A stretch of DNA of 14,033 nt, from positions 1 to 14,033 of the forward strand of contig DATGQI010000080.1 in assembly GCA_035304285.1 (NCBI GenBank). The letters are read 5' to 3'. Below, piece after piece: positions 1 to 6,972 of the stretch (position 1 is its first letter; each line of letters opens with the position of its first letter). The DNA is from IDS-8 sp035304285. GTDB lineage: Bacteria; Pseudomonadota; Gammaproteobacteria; Steroidobacterales; Woeseiaceae. Made by a program: the position numbers and the translations under genes. The notes below the pieces were generated by a model, which was not told the DNA's origin, did no database searches, and saw only the letters and a list, made by a program, of their open reading frames with translations.

Positions 1-1325
1 AGCAGCATCCTCGCGTTATCCGGCAGTCGGTGCGCTTCACGGCCGAAACAGACTCTCTCAATGCGTCCATCCTCGGTCCCGACGCCGTTCCGGGAACGCC
101 GGAATTCGACCTGTTCGTGAACGAAGTCAAGCGCGAGATGATCAGCAAGGCCGGACAGAAGTGCACGGCGATACGGCGCATCATCGCCCCTGCCGCAGTC
201 ACCCCGGATCTTGTACGGGCATTGTCCTCCTCTTTGGGGAAGGTCCGGGTGGGCAACCCGGCGAGGGACGACGTCGACATGGGAGCGCTCGCCAGCATCG
301 GCCAGCGCGACGAAGTCCGCGCGCGGGTTGCTGAATTGAGTGCCGAGGCAGACGTCGTATACGGAAACGATGATGCTTTCGAGCTTACGGATGCGGATGC
401 GCGGAAGGGCGCGTTCTTCATGCCGACGCTTCTTTACTGCGAAAAGCCGCTTTCGGCGAAAGCCGTGCACTCGGTCGAGGCATTTGGTCCGGTCAGTACC
501 GTCCTGCCGTACGACACTTTGGACGACGCCATCGAACTTGCGCGGCTGGGTGACGGCAGCCTGGCCGGCTCAATCGTTACCAACGACAATGACGTCGCGC
601 GTGAACTGATTCTTGGCACTGCCCCTTATCATGGCCGGCTTCTCGTCATCAATCGCCACTGTGCCGGCGAGTCAACCGGGCATGGATCGCCCCTGCCGCA
701 TCTGGTTCATGGCGGACCGGGAAGGGCGGGCGGCGGCGAGGAGCTGGGCGGAGTAAGAGGCGTGCTCCATTACATGCAACGGACCGCGCTGCAGGGTTCG
801 CCCGAAACGCTGAGCCACACCGGCCGTCGCTGGATCCGGGGTGCGGATGAAAAAGACCCCGGCCGACACCCGTTTCGCAAAACCTTCGAGCAACTGGAGA
901 TCGGCGACACTGTCCATACCGCCACGCGCCAGATTACGCTGGACGACATTGAACGCTTCGCCGAATTCACGGGCGACAGGTTCTACGCACACATGGATGA
1001 AGAAGCTGCGAAGAGGAACCCCTTCTTCGAAGGCCGGGTGGCCCACGGTTACCTGATCGTCTCTTTCGCAGCGGGACTTTTCGTGGACCCGGAATTCGGG
1101 CCGGTGCTGGCGAACTACGGCCTCGATGAACTGCGGTTTGCGCAGCCCGTGAACCACGGCGATGCAATCAGGGTCAGGCTAACCTGCAAACAGAAGACGC
1201 TCCGCGAGGGAACGGGCTACGGCGAAGTGCGCTGGGACACCGAAGTGACCAACCAGGATGGAGAAGTGGTCGCAAGCTACGATGTGCTGACGATGGTGGC
1301 CACCGACGAACACTGGCAGCCGTAA
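1..1325 (+). CDS. paaZ: PaaZ, bifunctional oxepin-CoA hydrolase / semialdehyde dehydrogenase (5' end missing)
   Basis: PaaZ opens the oxepin ring of phenylacetate-derived oxepin-CoA with its C-terminal MaoC-type hydratase domain, then oxidises the resulting aldehyde with its N-terminal aldehyde dehydrogenase domain. The reading frame is open from base 3 with no stop, so the gene starts upstream; the GTG at 30 is internal. Numbering from that GTG, the dehydrogenase nucleophile is Cys45 in AGQKCTAIRR and the general base is Glu6 in AETDSLN. Their 39-residue spacing equals that of Glu256 and Cys295 in E. coli PaaZ. The stretch STGHGSPLPHLVHGGPGRAG (215-234) is close to the E. coli protein. The MaoC domain spans about 280-431, with Asp316 and His321 in GDRFYAHMD as the hydratase pair. 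Both activities therefore look intact. The gene converges on the Lrp-type gene with a 15-bp gap. Identification rests on family memory and is very strong; about 250 N-terminal residues lie outside the window. Confidence 0.96.
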   Translation, partial: QHPRVIRQSVRFTAETDSLNASILGPDAVPGTPEFDLFVNEVKREMISKAGQKCTAIRRIIAPAAVTPDLVRALSSSLGKVRVGNPARDDVDMGALASIGQRDEVRARVAELSAEADVVYGNDDAFELTDADARKGAFFMPTLLYCEKPLSAKAVHSVEAFGPVSTVLPYDTLDDAIELARLGDGSLAGSIVTNDNDVARELILGTAPYHGRLLVINRHCAGESTGHGSPLPHLVHGGPGRAGGGEELGGVRGVLHYMQRTALQGSPETLSHTGRRWIRGADEKDPGRHPFRKTFEQLEIGDTVHTATRQITLDDIERFAEFTGDRFYAHMDEEAAKRNPFFEGRVAHGYLIVSFAAGLFVDPEFGPVLANYGLDELRFAQPVNHGDAIRVRLTCKQKTLREGTGYGEVRWDTEVTNQDGEVVASYDVLTMVATDEHWQP

Positions 1326-1348
1326 GCGAGCATTGAGAGGTCAATCGC
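1326..1348. terminator. Weak hairpin between the convergent paaZ and lrp-type genes
   Basis: ATTGA (1332-1336) and TCAAT (1341-1345) form a perfect 5-bp stem around a GAGG loop. GCG (1326-1328) can pair with CGC (1346-1348) across a 3-base bulge. The structure sits between the two convergent stop codons and includes the stop of the minus-strand gene. There is no T-run on either side, so a role as a bidirectional terminator is only a guess from position. Confidence 0.25.
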
Positions 1349-1802
1349 GAAACGGGAGCGCCGTATCGGTCTTGATCTCCTTAAGCACAATGTTGGATCT
1401 CACCTGCGATACCCCCGGTAAGCGAAAGATGAAGTCATCGAGAAAACGGTTGTAGGCGTCGATGTTTTCGACGACGACGCGCAGGTGAAAATCAGCCTCA
1501 CCGCTGGTTGCGAAGCATTCCAGGACTTCCGGATGCCGCATGACCTCGTTGACGAAATTCTCGACATTCTTTTCCTCGTGCCGCGCGAGTGACACCAGGG
1601 TCATCGACGACAGCGAGAACCCCGCCTTCTTCGGGTTCACCATCACGGCATAGCGTTCGATAACGCCCGATTCCTCCAGGCTCTTCACCCGTCGCCAGCA
1701 GGCCGAACTCGACATGCCGACTTTCTCACCCAGCTGCTGCATGGTCAGCCGGCTGTCCTGCTGCAGCGCTTTCAGGAGCGCCTGGTCCTTGCGATCCAGC
1801 AT
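1341..1802 (-). CDS. Lrp/AsnC family transcriptional regulator
   Basis: This is a small DNA-binding regulator of the feast/famine type. With the ATG at 1802 it has 153 residues, typical for the family. An N-terminal winged helix-turn-helix (about 4-50) has its recognition helix near SSSACWRRVKSLEESG, and an RAM ligand-binding/oligomerisation domain (about 60-145) includes the turn GEADFHLRVVV. The frame can be extended to a GTG at 1826 (161 residues). ATG 1802 is preferred because it has AGGTGA five bases upstream and starts with MLDRKDQALL, as in many Lrp proteins. The GTG has no good ribosome site and lies beside a -10-like TAGAAT. It is divergent from the indolepyruvate oxidoreductase gene and convergent with paaZ. 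Control of arylpyruvate or phenylacetate catabolism, perhaps in response to an aromatic amino acid, is inferred from position only; the ligand cannot be read from the sequence. Confidence 0.93.
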   Translation of the reverse strand: MLDRKDQALLKALQQDSRLTMQQLGEKVGMSSSACWRRVKSLEESGVIERYAVMVNPKKAGFSLSSMTLVSLARHEEKNVENFVNEVMRHPEVLECFATSGEADFHLRVVVENIDAYNRFLDDFIFRLPGVSQVRSNIVLKEIKTDTALPFRD

Positions 1803-1807
1803 GTTCG

Positions 1808-1813
1808 TCACCT
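1808..1813 (-). promoter_or_regulatory. Ribosome binding site choosing the ATG start at 1802
   Basis: On the minus strand this reads AGGTGA and lies five bases before ATG 1802. It is a better Shine-Dalgarno match than anything before the alternative GTG at 1826, and it decides the shorter start of the Lrp-type gene. Confidence 0.6.
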
Positions 1814-1830
1814 GTTCGGGTTTCACGCAA

Positions 1831-1836
1831 TTCTAT
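1831..1836 (-). promoter_or_regulatory. Candidate -10 element for the Lrp-type gene
   Basis: The minus strand reads TAGAAT, five of six matches to TATAAT, in a locally AT-rich patch. No good -35 hexamer is found at 16-18 bp. A transcript starting about seven bases downstream would begin near 1823, already past the GTG at 1826, which agrees with translation from ATG 1802. Confidence 0.3.
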
Positions 1837-1907
1837 CCCGATTTAATACCAAAAACTGGCACGGGATTCCGTTACTTCCGCCTTCGGAGGGCTAATATGG
1901 CATCCCG
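1835..1907. promoter_or_regulatory. Three ATCCCG/CGGGAT copies in the divergent intergenic region, candidate operator
   Basis: ATCCCG occurs at 1835-1840 and 1902-1907, and its complement CGGGAT at 1862-1867. The last two extend to a perfect 7-bp inverted repeat, ACGGGAT (1861-1867) and ATCCCGT (1902-1908), separated by 34 bp. They fill the space between the Lrp-type gene and the divergent oxidoreductase gene, where a regulator acting on both would bind. The words do not resemble the E. coli Lrp consensus, so assigning them to this regulator is inference. Confidence 0.3.
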
Positions 1908-1989
1908 TTTCGCGCCGATTTTGCGATGATGCCCGCTACGGCCGGTCCACACAGGAGACGCGGCCTTCACGCCAGCGAAGGGTTTACAG

Positions 1990-4900
1990 ATGGTCACCGC
2001 GACACCGCTCGCAGAAGCAACCGGCATCGACACCTACGAACTGAACGACCGGTACAGGCGCGAATCCGGCAGGGTGTTCCTCACCGGTACGCAAGCCCTC
2101 GTGCGCGTTCCGCTCATGCAACGGCGTCTCGACCAGGCTGCCGGTTTGAACACCGCAGGCTTCATCAGCGGCTACCGCGGGTCACCACTTGCTGCTTATG
2201 ATCTCGAACTCTGGCGCGCGCGCGAATTTCTCGAGGCAAGCAATGTCAGGTTCCTGCCGGCCGTCAACGAAGACCTGGCCGCCACTGCTATTCTCGGAAC
2301 GCAGCAGGTCGAGGCCGAGCGCGACCGGACGGTCGATGGTGTCTTCGGCATCTGGTATGGCAAGGGACCGGGGGTCGACCGCGCGGGTGACGCGCTGAAA
2401 CACGGCAATGCGTACGGCAGTTCTCCTCATGGCGGTGTGCTCGTCGTCGCCGGGGACGATCACGGGTGCGTCTCGTCGTCGATGCCGCACCAATCGGATG
2501 TCGCCTTCCTCGCCTGGTTCATGCCCAACCTGAACCCGGCGAACGTTGCCGAATACCTGGAGTACGGCCTGTACGGTATCGCGTTGTCGCGTTTCTCCGG
2601 CATGTGGGTCGGCTTCAAGGCGATATCGGAAACGGTGGAGTCGGCGATGTCCGTACAACTGCCGCCGGCCCGGCAGTTCGTGAAGCCCGCGAACTTCGTT
2701 CCGCCGCCGGGCGGCCTGCACATCCGCTGGCCGGATTTCCCGGGTCCGCAGATCGAGGAGCGGATGGAGGCGAAAAAAGCGGCGGTACTCGCGTTTGCCG
2801 AAGCGAATCCCATCGATCGAAAGATCTACGATACACCGAATGCCCGTTACGGGATCGTTACTACCGGTAAGGCCCATCTCGACACGATGGAAGCCTTGCG
2901 CCTGCTGGGCATCGACCGCCGCGAAGCGCATCGTCTGGGACTGGACCTCTACAAGGTCGGCATGGTGTGGCCGCTCGCCCACGACTCCGCGCTCAACTTC
3001 GTCCACGACAAGCACGAAGTGCTGGTTGTGGAAGAGAAGCGCGGCATCATCGAGAGCCAGTTCAAGGAATACTTTTACGACTACCCCGGCCGCAAACCGG
3101 AACGCATGATCGGCAAACAGGACGAGTTGGGGCAGAACCTGGTGCCATGGATCGGCGAACTTTCCCCGGTAAGCATCGCCGGCATCATTGCCTCACGCCT
3201 CGACGCTGTTCTCCCGGGACTGGATCTGGGCGCCCGCGCCGCGAGCCTTACATCCGGGGGTGCCAACCTGATCAACGTCACCGGGGCGTCGCGCACGCCC
3301 TACTTCTGCTCCGGGTGCCCGCACAACACCTCCACGCGCGTGCCGGAGGGATCGAAGGCGCTGGCGGGAATCGGTTGCCACTTCATGGCCAACTGGATGG
3401 ACCGCGACACCGACGGCCTGATCCAGATGGGCGGCGAAGGGGCCAACTGGATTGCCCGGTCGATGTTCAACGGCGGCAAGCACGTGTTCCAGAACCTGGG
3501 CGACGGAACGTTCTACCACTCCGGCTCGATCGCCATTCGCCAGGCGCTCGCCGCGAAAACGAACATCACCTACAAGATACTGTTCAACGATGCCGTCGCA
3601 ATGACCGGGGGACAGCCGGTAGACGGTCCATTGTCCGTGCAGATGGTGGCGCACAACGTGCGCGCGGAAGGTGTGCAGCGCATTGCCGTCGTTTCCGACC
3701 AGCCGGAGAATTTCCGGCCGGAGGATTTTCCCTCCGGAACCACGATAACGCACCGGCGCGACCTGGACGCGGTCCAGCGAGAGCTGCGTGACATCCCCGG
3801 CGTTACCGTGATGATTTATGCGCAGACCTGTGCCACGGAAAAACGGCGCCGGCGCAAGCGCGGCACGATGCAGGAACCGAAGCGATTTGCCGTCATCAAC
3901 GACCTGGTGTGCGAAGGCTGCGGCGATTGTTCCGTCGAGTCGAACTGCCTGTCGGTCGTGCCAAAAGAAACACCCTTTGGGCGCAAGCGGCAAATCGATC
4001 AGAACAGCTGCAACAAGGATTTTTCCTGCGTTAATGGATTCTGTCCGAGCTTCATTACCGTTGAAGGAGAGCGCGCCCCGTCCAGGCCATTAGCATCCAG
4101 ATTCCCTTATGAAAAGCTGGAAGCGATCGGCGCACCTGTTATGACCGAGGTCGATGGCGGCTACGACCTGCTCGTGACAGGTGTCGGCGGCACAGGCGTG
4201 ATCACTGTCGGCGCGCTGATCACGATGGCGGCGCACCTGGAAAGCAAAGGTGCCAGCGTTCTCGACTTCACGGGCTTCGCGCAGAAGTTCGGACCGGTCC
4301 TGAGCTACATCCGGCTGGCCCGGACGCCGGAGCAACTGAACCAGGTCCGCATCGACTCCGAGAGAGCCGACGCGGTGATCGGCTGTGACCTCGTCGTAAG
4401 TTCGTCGCCGAAAGCATCGAGCACCTATCGCGCCGGCCACACGCGCGTGGTTTTGAACACCGCCGAGATGTCGACCGCCGATTTCGTGCGGCATCGCGAT
4501 GCAAATCTCAAGGCCGGGGAAAGAATAGACGCCATCGCCCGGGTGACCGGCAGCGAGCGCCTGTCGACCGTTGCCGCGAACGACCTCGCGGTGCACCTGC
4601 TTGGCAACACGATCTACGCGAACGTTCTGATGCTGGGCTTCGCCTGGCAAAAAGGCCTGGTGCCGGTCTCGCTCGAGGCCCTCCTGCGTGCGATCGAACT
4701 GAACGGCGTCGACATCGAAAAGAACCGCCAGGCCTTCGGCTGGGGAAGACTCGCCGCTGCCGATGAACGTTACGTCGCATCGGCGATCGATGACTCTTCT
4801 GCAAATCCGACGACGCGCGAGGAGACGCTGGATTCGATGGTCGAGCGACGCGTGCGCTTTTTGGAGGAATACCAGGACAGGGCCCTGGCCGACCGCTACC

Positions 4901-5478
4901 TGGACGTCGTCAACAGGGCCCGGGCACGGGAAGCATCGCTGCGGAAGGACCGCGACATGCCGTTTACCACCGCGGTGGCGCGGAGCTGGTTCAAGACGCT
5001 CGCCTACAAGGATGAGTACGAGGTAGCGAGATTGCATGTCGAAAGCGGCTTCCTGGAATCGGTGAAACGGGAATTCGGCGACGAGGCAAAGATCCGTTTC
5101 CACCTTGCGCCGCCGATCCTGAACAGGGGCGTGGACGCGCGCGGCAGGCCGCGCAAACGTGCATTCGGTATGTGGATGATTCCTGTTTTCCGGCTGCTCG
5201 CCGCGATGCGCAGGGTGCGCGGGACGCGCTTCGACCTGTTCGGCCGCACCGCCGAGCGTCGGATGGAACGCGCATTGATCACCGAATTCGAGAGCACGTT
5301 CGAGACGCTCGTATCGCATCTCGACGCGGACAACATCGATCTCGCCGCGGAGATCGTCGGCCTCTACATGGAAATTCGCGGCTACGGGCCGGTCAAGGCG
5401 GAGGCCGCCGAAAAGATACGCCCGCAGATAGGACAGAAGCTCGCCTCATTTGCGGCCGCACGACGGCTCGCAGCGTAG
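1990..5478 (+). CDS. Fused indolepyruvate ferredoxin oxidoreductase (alpha-beta-gamma type single chain)
   Basis: This thiamine-diphosphate enzyme oxidatively decarboxylates arylpyruvates (indolepyruvate, phenylpyruvate) to arylacetyl-CoA, passing electrons to ferredoxin in the cytoplasm. The 1162 residues match the usual length of the fused proteobacterial form. An N-terminal pyruvate-oxidoreductase-like domain (about 25-400; ISGYRGSPL at 60, GIWYGKGPGVDRAGDALKHG at 120) precedes the TPP-binding domain (about 435-620) with CSGC (440-443) and the motif GDGTFYHSG (504-512) to NDAVAMTGGQ (533). A ferredoxin-like segment has Cys641, 644, 647, 653, 674, 680 and 685. The gamma domain (about 724-920) starts with the glycine-rich GVGGTGV. 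The C-terminal extension (about 930-1150) matches DUF6537 as I recall the family. The start is set by AAGGG at 1978-1982, seven bases upstream. No ferredoxin gene is in the window. With paaZ nearby, a role feeding phenylacetyl-CoA into the Paa pathway is likely but inferred. Confidence 0.95.
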   Translation: MVTATPLAEATGIDTYELNDRYRRESGRVFLTGTQALVRVPLMQRRLDQAAGLNTAGFISGYRGSPLAAYDLELWRAREFLEASNVRFLPAVNEDLAATAILGTQQVEAERDRTVDGVFGIWYGKGPGVDRAGDALKHGNAYGSSPHGGVLVVAGDDHGCVSSSMPHQSDVAFLAWFMPNLNPANVAEYLEYGLYGIALSRFSGMWVGFKAISETVESAMSVQLPPARQFVKPANFVPPPGGLHIRWPDFPGPQIEERMEAKKAAVLAFAEANPIDRKIYDTPNARYGIVTTGKAHLDTMEALRLLGIDRREAHRLGLDLYKVGMVWPLAHDSALNFVHDKHEVLVVEEKRGIIESQFKEYFYDYPGRKPERMIGKQDELGQNLVPWIGELSPVSIAGIIASRLDAVLPGLDLGARAASLTSGGANLINVTGASRTPYFCSGCPHNTSTRVPEGSKALAGIGCHFMANWMDRDTDGLIQMGGEGANWIARSMFNGGKHVFQNLGDGTFYHSGSIAIRQALAAKTNITYKILFNDAVAMTGGQPVDGPLSVQMVAHNVRAEGVQRIAVVSDQPENFRPEDFPSGTTITHRRDLDAVQRELRDIPGVTVMIYAQTCATEKRRRRKRGTMQEPKRFAVINDLVCEGCGDCSVESNCLSVVPKETPFGRKRQIDQNSCNKDFSCVNGFCPSFITVEGERAPSRPLASRFPYEKLEAIGAPVMTEVDGGYDLLVTGVGGTGVITVGALITMAAHLESKGASVLDFTGFAQKFGPVLSYIRLARTPEQLNQVRIDSERADAVIGCDLVVSSSPKASSTYRAGHTRVVLNTAEMSTADFVRHRDANLKAGERIDAIARVTGSERLSTVAANDLAVHLLGNTIYANVLMLGFAWQKGLVPVSLEALLRAIELNGVDIEKNRQAFGWGRLAAADERYVASAIDDSSANPTTREETLDSMVERRVRFLEEYQDRALADRYLDVVNRARAREASLRKDRDMPFTTAVARSWFKTLAYKDEYEVARLHVESGFLESVKREFGDEAKIRFHLAPPILNRGVDARGRPRKRAFGMWMIPVFRLLAAMRRVRGTRFDLFGRTAERRMERALITEFESTFETLVSHLDADNIDLAAEIVGLYMEIRGYGPVKAEAAEKIRPQIGQKLASFAAARRLAA

Positions 5479-5498
5479 GAATATGCGGCAAGGTCCCA

Positions 5499-5600
5499 AT
5501 CGACCGCTGTAGGAGCCCGTCCCACGGGCGACCGCGTTCGGATTTGTGCCAAGGTCCTGGTCTTGTCGCCCGCAGGGCGGGCTCCTACAGCTTACTGTCC
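5499..5600. repeat. BIME-like element, copy 1 (two inverted REP-type hairpins)
   Basis: The left unit is 5507-5531, CTGTAGGAGCCCG then loop TCCCA then CGGGCGA. The right unit, 5566-5590, is its inverted counterpart: its complement reads CTGTAGGAGCCCG, CCCTG, CGGGCGA. Flanks and stems are identical and only the 5-base loops differ. The stem of the left unit is GCCCG/CGGGC. Similarity to copy 2 continues outside the hairpins, on the left from 5499 and on the right to about 5600, so the whole unit is about 100 bp. It fills much of the 190-bp gap between the oxidoreductase and the MBL-fold gene. The head sequence resembles gammaproteobacterial REP elements, which are moved by RAYT transposases in other genomes; no such transposase is in this window. 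It may also act as a transcription attenuator or terminator. Confidence 0.85.
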
Positions 5601-5668
5601 GCGACATCGCTGCATATCAGCATTCGTGCGATCATGCACACCAATAGCTGCGCACACCAAGGATTAGC

Positions 5669-6712
5669 ATGGTAGCAACCCGCGTAAGAGAGGAGATTCT
5701 CTACGAGTTCGACGACAGGCCTGAAGCCGGCGAGACGATGCAGGTTGCGCCAGGTGTCGTCTGGCTGCGGATGCCGCTCCCGTTCTCGCTCGGTCACATC
5801 AACCTGTGGCTCCTCGAAGATGGCGATGGCTGGGCGATCATCGACACCGGCGTATGCACCGATATAACGAAGGGAGTGTGGCAGAAGACGTTCTCCGGAG
5901 TGATGCAGGAACGTCCTGTCAGCCGGGTGATCGTGACGCACTTGCACCCCGACCACGCTGGCTGCGCCGGCTGGCTGACCGAACAGTGCGACGTGGAACT
6001 GTGGATGCCGCGGGAAGAATACCTTTTGTGCCGGATCCTGGTCGCCGATACCGGGCGACCCACCCCTGAGGCGGGAATTCGCTTTTACAACGCCGCGGGT
6101 TTCCCGCCGGAGGCGATGTCTTACTACCAGAAGATGTTCGGCATGTTCGGCAAATATGTTGCTGCCCTGCCGGAAAGTTATCGCCGCCTGAAGGACGGCG
6201 ACACCGTGCGGATAGGTGCGAATGAGTGGCAAGTCGTCATCGGCCGCGGACATTCGCCGGAGCATGCCTGCCTTTTCTGCAAGGAGCTGAACGTGCTTGT
6301 TTCCGGGGACCAGCTCTTGCCGACGATCTCGTCGAACGTCAGCGTGTATCCGACCGAGCCTGCCGCCGACCCGCTGGATGACTGGCTGACGTCACTGGCT
6401 GAAATGAAGAAGAGGGTCCCCTCCGACGTACTGGTGCTGCCCTCGCACGGCAAGCCGTTCCGCGGCGCTCACGAGCGCCTGCAAGAGCTCATCAACGAAC
6501 ATCATGATTGCCTGGACGAGCTGGCGGTCCTGTGTCGCGAACCGAAACGCGCCGTCGACGTGTTCCCGGCGCTGTTCAAGAGCCCGATCAACGAGAGCAA
6601 CCTGATCATGGCGACCGGCGAGTCTGTAGCCCACCTGAATTACCTGCTCTACCAGGGGCGAATGGCCGTTGAAACCGGCACGGACGGCGTCAGCTGGTAT
6701 CGAACGCTGTAG
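5669..6712 (+). CDS. MBL-fold metallo-hydrolase with C-terminal winged-helix-like domain
   Basis: This is a 347-residue metallo-beta-lactamase-fold hydrolase, probably cytoplasmic since no signal peptide is seen. The metal site is complete: His91, His93, Asp95 and His96 in THLHPDHAG, His195 (with His199 nearby) in GRGHSPEH, Asp214 in SGDQLLP, and His260 in LPSHG. An insertion rich in aromatic residues lies at about 115-170. The end of the protein (about 275-332, finishing in ESVAHLNYLLYQGRM) fits the small winged-helix domain often attached to LACTB2-like members. The substrate cannot be predicted. AAGGA at 5659-5663, five bases before the ATG, supports the start. The gene lies between two BIME-like repeats, and its last codons and TAG stop lie inside copy 2. 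It may be monocistronic. Thioester or phosphoester hydrolysis are equally possible from the fold alone. Confidence 0.9.
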   Translation: MVATRVREEILYEFDDRPEAGETMQVAPGVVWLRMPLPFSLGHINLWLLEDGDGWAIIDTGVCTDITKGVWQKTFSGVMQERPVSRVIVTHLHPDHAGCAGWLTEQCDVELWMPREEYLLCRILVADTGRPTPEAGIRFYNAAGFPPEAMSYYQKMFGMFGKYVAALPESYRRLKDGDTVRIGANEWQVVIGRGHSPEHACLFCKELNVLVSGDQLLPTISSNVSVYPTEPAADPLDDWLTSLAEMKKRVPSDVLVLPSHGKPFRGAHERLQELINEHHDCLDELAVLCREPKRAVDVFPALFKSPINESNLIMATGESVAHLNYLLYQGRMAVETGTDGVSWYRTL

Positions 6713-6797
6713 GAGCCCATCTCACGGGCCGGAACGGATAGCGCGAATCCGAATCTTGCTGTCGCCCGCGGGGCTGGCTCCTACAGCTTTTCTGTTC
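6699..6797. repeat. BIME-like element, copy 2, overlapping the end of the MBL-fold gene
   Basis: The left unit starts CTGTAGGAGCCCA at 6707 and has a weaker stem (GCCC/GGGC with one A-C mismatch inside). The right unit, 6762-6786, complements to CTGTAGGAGCCAG, CCCCG, CGGGCGA. The bases ATCGAxCGCTGTAGGAGCCC are shared with copy 1 (6699-6718 against 5499-5518, 19 of 20 identical). The shared right flank reads GCTCCTACAGCTT followed two bases later by CTGT. The TAG stop of the MBL-fold gene (6710-6712) is part of the repeat head. Confidence 0.82.
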
Positions 6798-6819
6798 CGG
6801 GATCGCCCCGAAACGAAGG

Positions 6820-6842
6820 CTGCAGGCGCCCGTCCTGGGCGA
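6820..6842 (+). repeat. Degenerate single REP-like unit
   Basis: CTGCAGGCGCCCGTCCTGGGCGA resembles the REP units of copies 1 and 2, with two changes in the head and a shortened loop side. It can fold as cGCCC (6827-6831), loop GTCCT, GGGCg (6837-6841). No inverted partner is visible, so it looks like a decayed or solitary unit. It lies in the 260-bp gap before the solenoid protein gene, which otherwise shows only the hairpin at 6894-6918. Confidence 0.5.
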
Positions 6843-6893
6843 TAGCCGACCGGCATCGACAGGGACAAAGCCCCGGCTGCTGTGATTTGCGCC

Positions 6894-6918
6894 CAGGTGG
6901 CGTAATAATAGCCGCCTG
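6894..6918. promoter_or_regulatory. Inverted repeat with AT-rich loop upstream of the solenoid gene
   Basis: CAGGTGGC (6894-6901) faces GCCGCCTG (6911-6918) across GTAATAATA, giving eight pairs with one G-T wobble. The AT-rich centre contains TAATAA, a possible -10, but no convincing -35 is present. It could be an operator over a promoter or a leader hairpin; the call is tentative. Confidence 0.25.
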
Positions 6919-6972
6919 TGGCTGCGGCGCGCGCAACAGCTCGCCGCTGCTCGAGACCTACCGGAGACGCCG

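Noticed and set aside
1856..1872. TGGCAC followed by a spacer, resembling a sigma-54 promoter upstream of the oxidoreductase
   Set aside because: The -12 half reads TCCGT instead of TTGCA/T, so the essential GC is missing, and no sigma-54 activator is nearby.
1926..2201. A 91-codon plus-strand frame beginning before the oxidoreductase start
   Set aside because: It overlaps the oxidoreductase gene by more than 200 bases in another frame and has no ribosome site or recognisable domain.
2182..3993. Long minus-strand frames of 277 and 266 codons (2182-3015 and 3193-3993)
   Set aside because: Both are shadows of the fused oxidoreductase; composition is rich in Arg, His and Val with no family likeness.
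4090..5319. A 409-codon open frame on the minus strand
   Set aside because: It lies entirely inside the oxidoreductase gene, its translation shows no recognisable domain, and long antisense frames are expected in GC-rich coding DNA.
5499..6797. The two repeat copies as a CRISPR array or as insertion-sequence ends
   Set aside because: Only two paired palindromes exist, the space between is an ordinary intact gene with a non-transposase product, and no spacer pattern is present.
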